Source: Chryseobacterium gleum
Lineage (GTDB): Bacteria > Bacteroidota > Bacteroidia > Flavobacteriales_D > Crocinitomicaceae
Direction: 5' to 3'
Length of the DNA stretch: 17,348 nucleotides
Assembly (NCBI GenBank): GCA_943326825.2
Contig: CALPUT020000016.1
Location: 1-17,348 of the forward strand
The notes beneath the pieces are model-generated. The model was given only the letters and a program-made list of their open reading frames with translations, did not search any database and was not told the origin of the DNA. The translations under genes were made by a program, and so were the position numbers. Every line of letters begins with the position of its first letter. Position 1 is the stretch's first letter. Of the stretch, positions 14,134 through 17,348 are shown one piece after another.

Positions 14134-15552
14134 TTATACAAAGTATTGATCAGCAAAATTAACCAAATATACTTTATCAGTTGCCCTAGTTAAAGCCGTA
14201 TAAAGCCATCGAAAATAATCAGGATTCATCATTTCTTCCGTCATGTAACCTGCATCAATAAAAACACTTGCCCACTGACCACCTTGCGATTTATGACAGG
14301 TAACTGCATAGGCATATTTTATCTGAAGTGCATTGAAATAAGGATTTTTCATGATTAAATCATATCGCTTTCGCTTATTTCTTTCGTGAGCATAATCTTT
14401 CTCAATCTCAAAAAACAAATCTTTTAATCGATCTCTAGAAATTGCTGGAGCTTCAACATTTAATGATTCTTTAAACATCAAAACTTCTAAATCAGTTACA
14501 TCTGGATAATCAACAAAATCTATTAATGCTCTTACAAATTCAAAACCATATCGTTCTTCATGTTTTAATATACGACCAATTTTCATGATTTCACCATTCG
14601 CTATGAATCCTATTTTTGAGGTATCATCCAACCAATAATAGTTATTTTTCACAACCATCAAAAAGTCACCATTACATAAAATATCTTCGTACCAAAGAAT
14701 TCTTGAACGTATTTGATTGTTATAATTATTTGCCCATTTATTAGAACGAGTAATTACAATCGTGTCATCAAATCCATAATTATCAATCGATGCCTCTAAA
14801 TATTCTTGCAATTCTCCCCCATTAATTCGAACTAAATCACCTTTCTTTTCTAATTTAAAAGTTGGATAACCTTCATCCATTTTACTTCTGAGACGAGTTG
14901 CATTTTCTAATATAGAGGATTTCTGAGATTGGCGCAAAACTTCAATCAATTGAAATTCATGAATTTTTAGATTAGAAAAATGATGCTCTAAATATTTTTT
15001 ATTCAAAGCTGGTGAATCTTCACATCCAACTGGTGGCAACTGACCTTCATCACCTAATAATATTAATTTACATCCTTCTCCAGAATAAACATATTCCATC
15101 AAGTCTTCTAACAAATTTCGTTCACTAATCGAGCCATCTTTTTGTCTAGAAAAGTCCCCTATCATTGACGCTTCATCAACAATGAAAACAGTATGTTTAT
15201 GTAAATTTGGATTCAATGATAATCTAACTGCTCCATCTGTCGAAGGTTGTCGTCTATATATCTGTTTATGAATTGTTAAGGCTATTTGATTTGATTTTAA
15301 ACTTAAAACTTTCGCTGCACGACCAGTTGGAGCTAATAATTTACAACGCATTTTATTTTGAACCAAGGTTTTCACCAAGGAACCTAGAATAGAAGTTTTA
15401 CCTGTTCCAGCATAACCTTTCAATAAAAACAACTGATTTTTTTCTTGTGAAGCAACAAAATCAACGAGTTTATTTATTAAAATTGCTTGATGTTCAGTCG
15501 GCGGATGACCAAAATTTTGATAAAACTCTTCTATAAATTGTGATTTATACAT
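14134..15552 (-). CDS. RecD-like/Dda-like SF1 DNA helicase
   Basis: The 472-aa protein is a superfamily 1B-type helicase expected to unwind DNA 5'-to-3' using ATP. Motif I (Walker A) is G46-Y-A-G-T-G-K-T53, motif II (Walker B) is V-D126-E127-A-S, motif Va has C419-H-K-S-Q-G-G425, and motif VI is T452-A-L-T-R456-A with Arg456 as the arginine finger. A UvrD_C_2-like segment covers about 410-465. It is shorter than RecD and has no N-terminal RecBC-interaction domain, so it is more like the stand-alone Dda/RecD2-type enzymes; no recB or recC is nearby. The ATG overlaps the stop of the PLP-enzyme gene by 8 bases, which suggests translational coupling, although the two activities have no evident link. 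Confidence 0.92.
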   Translation of the reverse strand: MYKSQFIEEFYQNFGHPPTEHQAILINKLVDFVASQEKNQLFLLKGYAGTGKTSILGSLVKTLVQNKMRCKLLAPTGRAAKVLSLKSNQIALTIHKQIYRRQPSTDGAVRLSLNPNLHKHTVFIVDEASMIGDFSRQKDGSISERNLLEDLMEYVYSGEGCKLILLGDEGQLPPVGCEDSPALNKKYLEHHFSNLKIHEFQLIEVLRQSQKSSILENATRLRSKMDEGYPTFKLEKKGDLVRINGGELQEYLEASIDNYGFDDTIVITRSNKWANNYNNQIRSRILWYEDILCNGDFLMVVKNNYYWLDDTSKIGFIANGEIMKIGRILKHEERYGFEFVRALIDFVDYPDVTDLEVLMFKESLNVEAPAISRDRLKDLFFEIEKDYAHERNKRKRYDLIMKNPYFNALQIKYAYAVTCHKSQGGQWASVFIDAGYMTEEMMNPDYFRWLYTALTRATDKVYLVNFADQYFV

Positions 15553-16480
15553 ACAATTTTATCCCTTCTTTTTCTTGAATTTCTTTAGCTCCCTGAATAC
15601 CTCCAGTATGAATAAAAACTATTTTTTGATTATCCAGATTTCCTTTTTCGATTTCTTCAAAAATGGTAAACATCACTTTTCCAGTATAAATTGGATCTAA
15701 TGGAACTTGAGTTTTAGCATAAAAATATTGAATAAAAGTCAATAATTCTTTGGTGTATTTTGTATAGCCTCCAAAATGACTATCGGAATGAATAATTACT
15801 CTATTTATTAATTCATCCGTCAATTCCTCATCAAAAATCGAATAATTTAACAATTGACGCATTTCTGTATTAGAATCATAATTTTTCAAAACAGGAACAA
15901 CATGGAGTGAAGATTCTTCATTCATTCCTAACAACAGTCCGCAACTGGTTGTTGTAGTTCCTTGTGCTACAAAAATGGAGTCATAATCAATTGGAATTTC
16001 AGAAAGAATTTCTTGACAGCCCATCATTCCATAAAAATTTGCACCTCCTTCTGGAACTTGATAGAAATTAGGGAATTGAATATTTAGCTCTTCTTTATAA
16101 ATTCGATCATATCTCAAATCGTATTTACTTCTTGAAACAAATTCAAGTTGCATTCCAAAATCTACACATTTTCGGAGTGTTTCATTTGAATCTGATTTCA
16201 ATTCATCACCTCGAACAATTCCTACGGATTTGATTCCTGCTTGTTTACATGCTGCTGCGGAAGCTACTAAATGATTTGAAAAAGCTCCTCCAAAAGTTAA
16301 AATACCCTCTTTTTTTTGTGAAAGTGTTTGTTCAACATTAAATTTCAATTTTCTCCATTTATTTCCAGAAACAAATGGATCAATCAAATCATCTCTTTTT
16401 ATGAACAATTGAATATTTCGTCCAATAAGATTATCGAGAATTATTTCTTGAAGAATTGAATTTTCCGTTGAATACAACAT
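15545..16480 (-). CDS. PLP-dependent ACC deaminase/D-cysteine desulfhydrase family protein
   Basis: The 311-aa fold-type II PLP enzyme would break down 1-aminocyclopropane-1-carboxylate or D-cysteine to a keto acid plus ammonia (and sulfide). The PLP lysine is K41 in SGNKWRKLK. The FGGAFSNHL block (63-71) supplies the residues facing the substrate carboxylate, PEGG (143-146) follows, AQGTTTTS (172-179) forms the phosphate-binding region, and HTGG is near the C-terminus. Motifs do not decide between the two substrates; Bacteroidetes members are usually annotated jointly and D-cysteine desulfhydration is the more common activity in bacteria. It is the first gene of a two-gene unit with the helicase, behind a -7 box that overlaps the divergent promoter region of the DUF5522 gene. 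Confidence 0.9.
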   Translation of the reverse strand: MLYSTENSILQEIILDNLIGRNIQLFIKRDDLIDPFVSGNKWRKLKFNVEQTLSQKKEGILTFGGAFSNHLVASAAACKQAGIKSVGIVRGDELKSDSNETLRKCVDFGMQLEFVSRSKYDLRYDRIYKEELNIQFPNFYQVPEGGANFYGMMGCQEILSEIPIDYDSIFVAQGTTTTSCGLLLGMNEESSLHVVPVLKNYDSNTEMRQLLNYSIFDEELTDELINRVIIHSDSHFGGYTKYTKELLTFIQYFYAKTQVPLDPIYTGKVMFTIFEEIEKGNLDNQKIVFIHTGGIQGAKEIQEKEGIKLYV

Positions 16481-16497
16481 AGTTTGTATATATGGTT

Positions 16498-16505
16498 CAA
16501 AAATA
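16498..16505 (-). promoter_or_regulatory. TAnnTTTG-type -7 box for the PLP enzyme-helicase unit
   Basis: The minus strand reads TATTTTTG, 17 bases before the ATG at 16480. It lies back to back with the plus-strand box at 16511-16518, with only 5 bases between. Confidence 0.45.
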
Positions 16506-16510
16506 TGAGT

Positions 16511-16518
16511 TAACTTTG
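16511..16518 (+). promoter_or_regulatory. TAnnTTTG-type -7 box for the DUF5522 gene
   Basis: TAACTTTG is a perfect consensus match, ending 17 bases before the ATG at 16536. A TTTG at 16483-16486 could be the -33 element with a 24-base spacer, a little longer than the usual 17-23. Confidence 0.5.
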
Positions 16519-16535
16519 GAACATAAAAGAAGTTT

Positions 16536-16712
16536 ATGTCAAATTTTTCAAATAAACCAAAATTAGCGCCGGATGAATTCTATATTAGTCCAGAGGGTTA
16601 TATTGTTTTCACTGAGAAATACCATTTAAAAAGAGGATATTGTTGTAAAAGTGGTTGCAAACATTGCCCTTATGGATATGATAAAAAAACAGGAAAAGTA
16701 AAAAACAACTAA
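16536..16712 (+). CDS. DUF5522-type small cysteine-rich protein
   Basis: A 58-aa protein, ATG at 16536 to TAA at 16710-16712, in a stretch otherwise without a gene. The blocks PDEFYISPEGYIVFTEKYH and KRGYCCKSGCKHCPYGYD match what I know of the DUF5522 family, tiny proteins found in Bacteroidetes and some other phyla. C36, C37, C41, H43 and C44 form a compact cluster that could bind a metal (zinc or iron-sulfur). No function is established. It has its own promoter box and is divergent from the PLP-enzyme gene; it converges on the Crp/Fnr gene. There is no signal peptide, so it is likely cytoplasmic. Confidence 0.85.
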   Translation: MSNFSNKPKLAPDEFYISPEGYIVFTEKYHLKRGYCCKSGCKHCPYGYDKKTGKVKNN

Positions 16713-16799
16713 CAAGTTTTGAATTATAAATTTTGGATTTTAAAATATCCTTATAATCAAAACATTAATCTAAAAAAAAATCTCTGAGCGAATTCGAAG

Positions 16800-17348
16800 T
16801 TAATTTCCTGCTAATCTAATTAAACCTTCTTTGTTGATGATCTCTAATTTTCTAGTATGAATTTCTATGAAACCATCTTCTTTAAAATCTTTCAATAAAC
16901 GAATTAAAGTTTCAGTAGCAGTACCAACATAATTTGCCAAATCTTCTCTCGTCAAATTAATTTCTTCTTGTTTATAGATATCTTTTAGAATCAATAAAAT
17001 ACAAGCCAATCGTTCTCTAACAGATTTTTGAGCCATATTTGTGATAAAAACAGCTCTATCTGCTAATTCTTTTGATAATTCACGCATTATTCCATTTCTG
17101 AAACTTGGATTTGTATCAATCATATTTAGAAAGTCTTCTTTTGCAATAAAGCAAATATTACATTCTTCCAATGCAGTTGCTGATACAGAATAAGGATCAC
17201 CACTAAACATAGATCGGAAACCAATGATTTCGCCTTCACCCGCAATATGAATGATTTGTTCTTTTCCTTCCTCCCCACGTGTAAAGATTTTAACCTTTCC
17301 TTTGTTTACACAATACACACCTCTAGGAAAACTACCATCTAAAAATAA
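16800..17348 (-). CDS. Crp/Fnr-family transcriptional regulator (5' end outside the window)
   Basis: The reading frame stays open to the window edge, so the N-terminus is missing; the GTG at 17318 lies within the cyclic-nucleotide-binding-like fold and is not the start. The visible 183 residues contain the second half of the effector beta-barrel (GKVKIF..., EGEIIGFRSMFSG), the long dimerisation helix and a C-terminal winged helix-turn-helix with the block LTREDLANYVGTATETLIRLL. Whether the N-terminus has Fnr-type cysteines cannot be seen. Related regulators in Bacteroidetes control responses to oxygen, nitrosative stress or respiration, but targets are not evident here. The stop is followed on the minus strand by a T9 run (16772-16780) without a good stem, so termination is unclear. 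Confidence 0.9.
   Translation of the reverse strand, partial: LFLDGSFPRGVYCVNKGKVKIFTRGEEGKEQIIHIAGEGEIIGFRSMFSGDPYSVSATALEECNICFIAKEDFLNMIDTNPSFRNGIMRELSKELADRAVFITNMAQKSVRERLACILLILKDIYKQEEINLTREDLANYVGTATETLIRLLKDFKEDGFIEIHTRKLEIINKEGLIRLAGN

Noticed and set aside
16713..16799. Intrinsic terminator for the Crp/Fnr gene at the T9 run (minus strand, 16772-16780)
   Set aside because: The preceding CGAATTCG is a loopless palindrome and no stable stem of 5 bp or more with a loop precedes the T-run.
1..17348. CRISPR arrays, tRNA or rRNA genes, transposases, prophage genes
   Set aside because: No regularly spaced repeats, no tRNA-like cloverleaf sequences, and no transposase, integrase or phage domains were seen on either strand.

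Overview
The window is about 30% GC, compact and AT-rich. It reads as an ordinary chromosomal stretch of a Bacteroidetes bacterium, most likely of the order Flavobacteriales. The grounds are the family content (outer-membrane protein of the DUF5723 type, ElaA-like GNAT, M13 lipoprotein peptidase, GtrA, a single-pass MlaD, SPOR-type amidase next to an LptD-like barrel, DUF5522 mini-protein), signal peptides ending in A/S-Q, and promoter-like TAnnTTTG boxes in place of the proteobacterial -10. Genus cannot be set from the sequence alone.

Left part (1-5011, mostly plus strand). A short left edge is followed by a tight pair: an ElaA-like acetyltransferase and an M13 zinc metallopeptidase lipoprotein. 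That pair ends at a strong hairpin terminator, which also serves a convergent, previously easy-to-miss 48-aa gene on the minus strand. Next come a GtrA-like four-helix membrane protein and a DUF5723-like outer-membrane beta-barrel, each behind its own TAnnTTTG box.

Middle (5047-10645, minus strand). Seven genes run head to tail as one probable operon: SPOR-domain N-acetylmuramoyl-L-alanine amidase, MlaD-like lipid-transport protein, membrane cytochrome-b-like/ferredoxin protein, HAD-type hydrolase, small secreted Ig-like protein, CCG-domain Fe-S protein, and a small protein of unknown function that is often mislabelled 'ABC transporter ATPase'. The two Fe-S proteins together carry all parts of a HdrDE/DsrMK/EMO-type membrane redox complex. 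Divergent to this operon is an LptD-like LPS-assembly barrel (10712-13261), so peptidoglycan splitting, lipid transport and LPS insertion share one regulatory intergenic region.

Right part (13326-17348). On the minus strand are a LuxR-type response regulator, a two-gene unit (PLP-dependent ACC deaminase/D-cysteine desulfhydrase overlapping a RecD-like helicase) and the truncated start of a Crp/Fnr regulator. A 58-aa DUF5522 cysteine-rich protein is encoded on the plus strand at 16536-16712.

I saw no tRNA, rRNA, CRISPR, insertion sequence or prophage. The most interesting items are the split redox complex interrupted by two unrelated genes, the two tiny conserved-looking genes, the face-to-face promoter boxes between lptD and the amidase, and the two-cysteine layout of the LptD-like protein.
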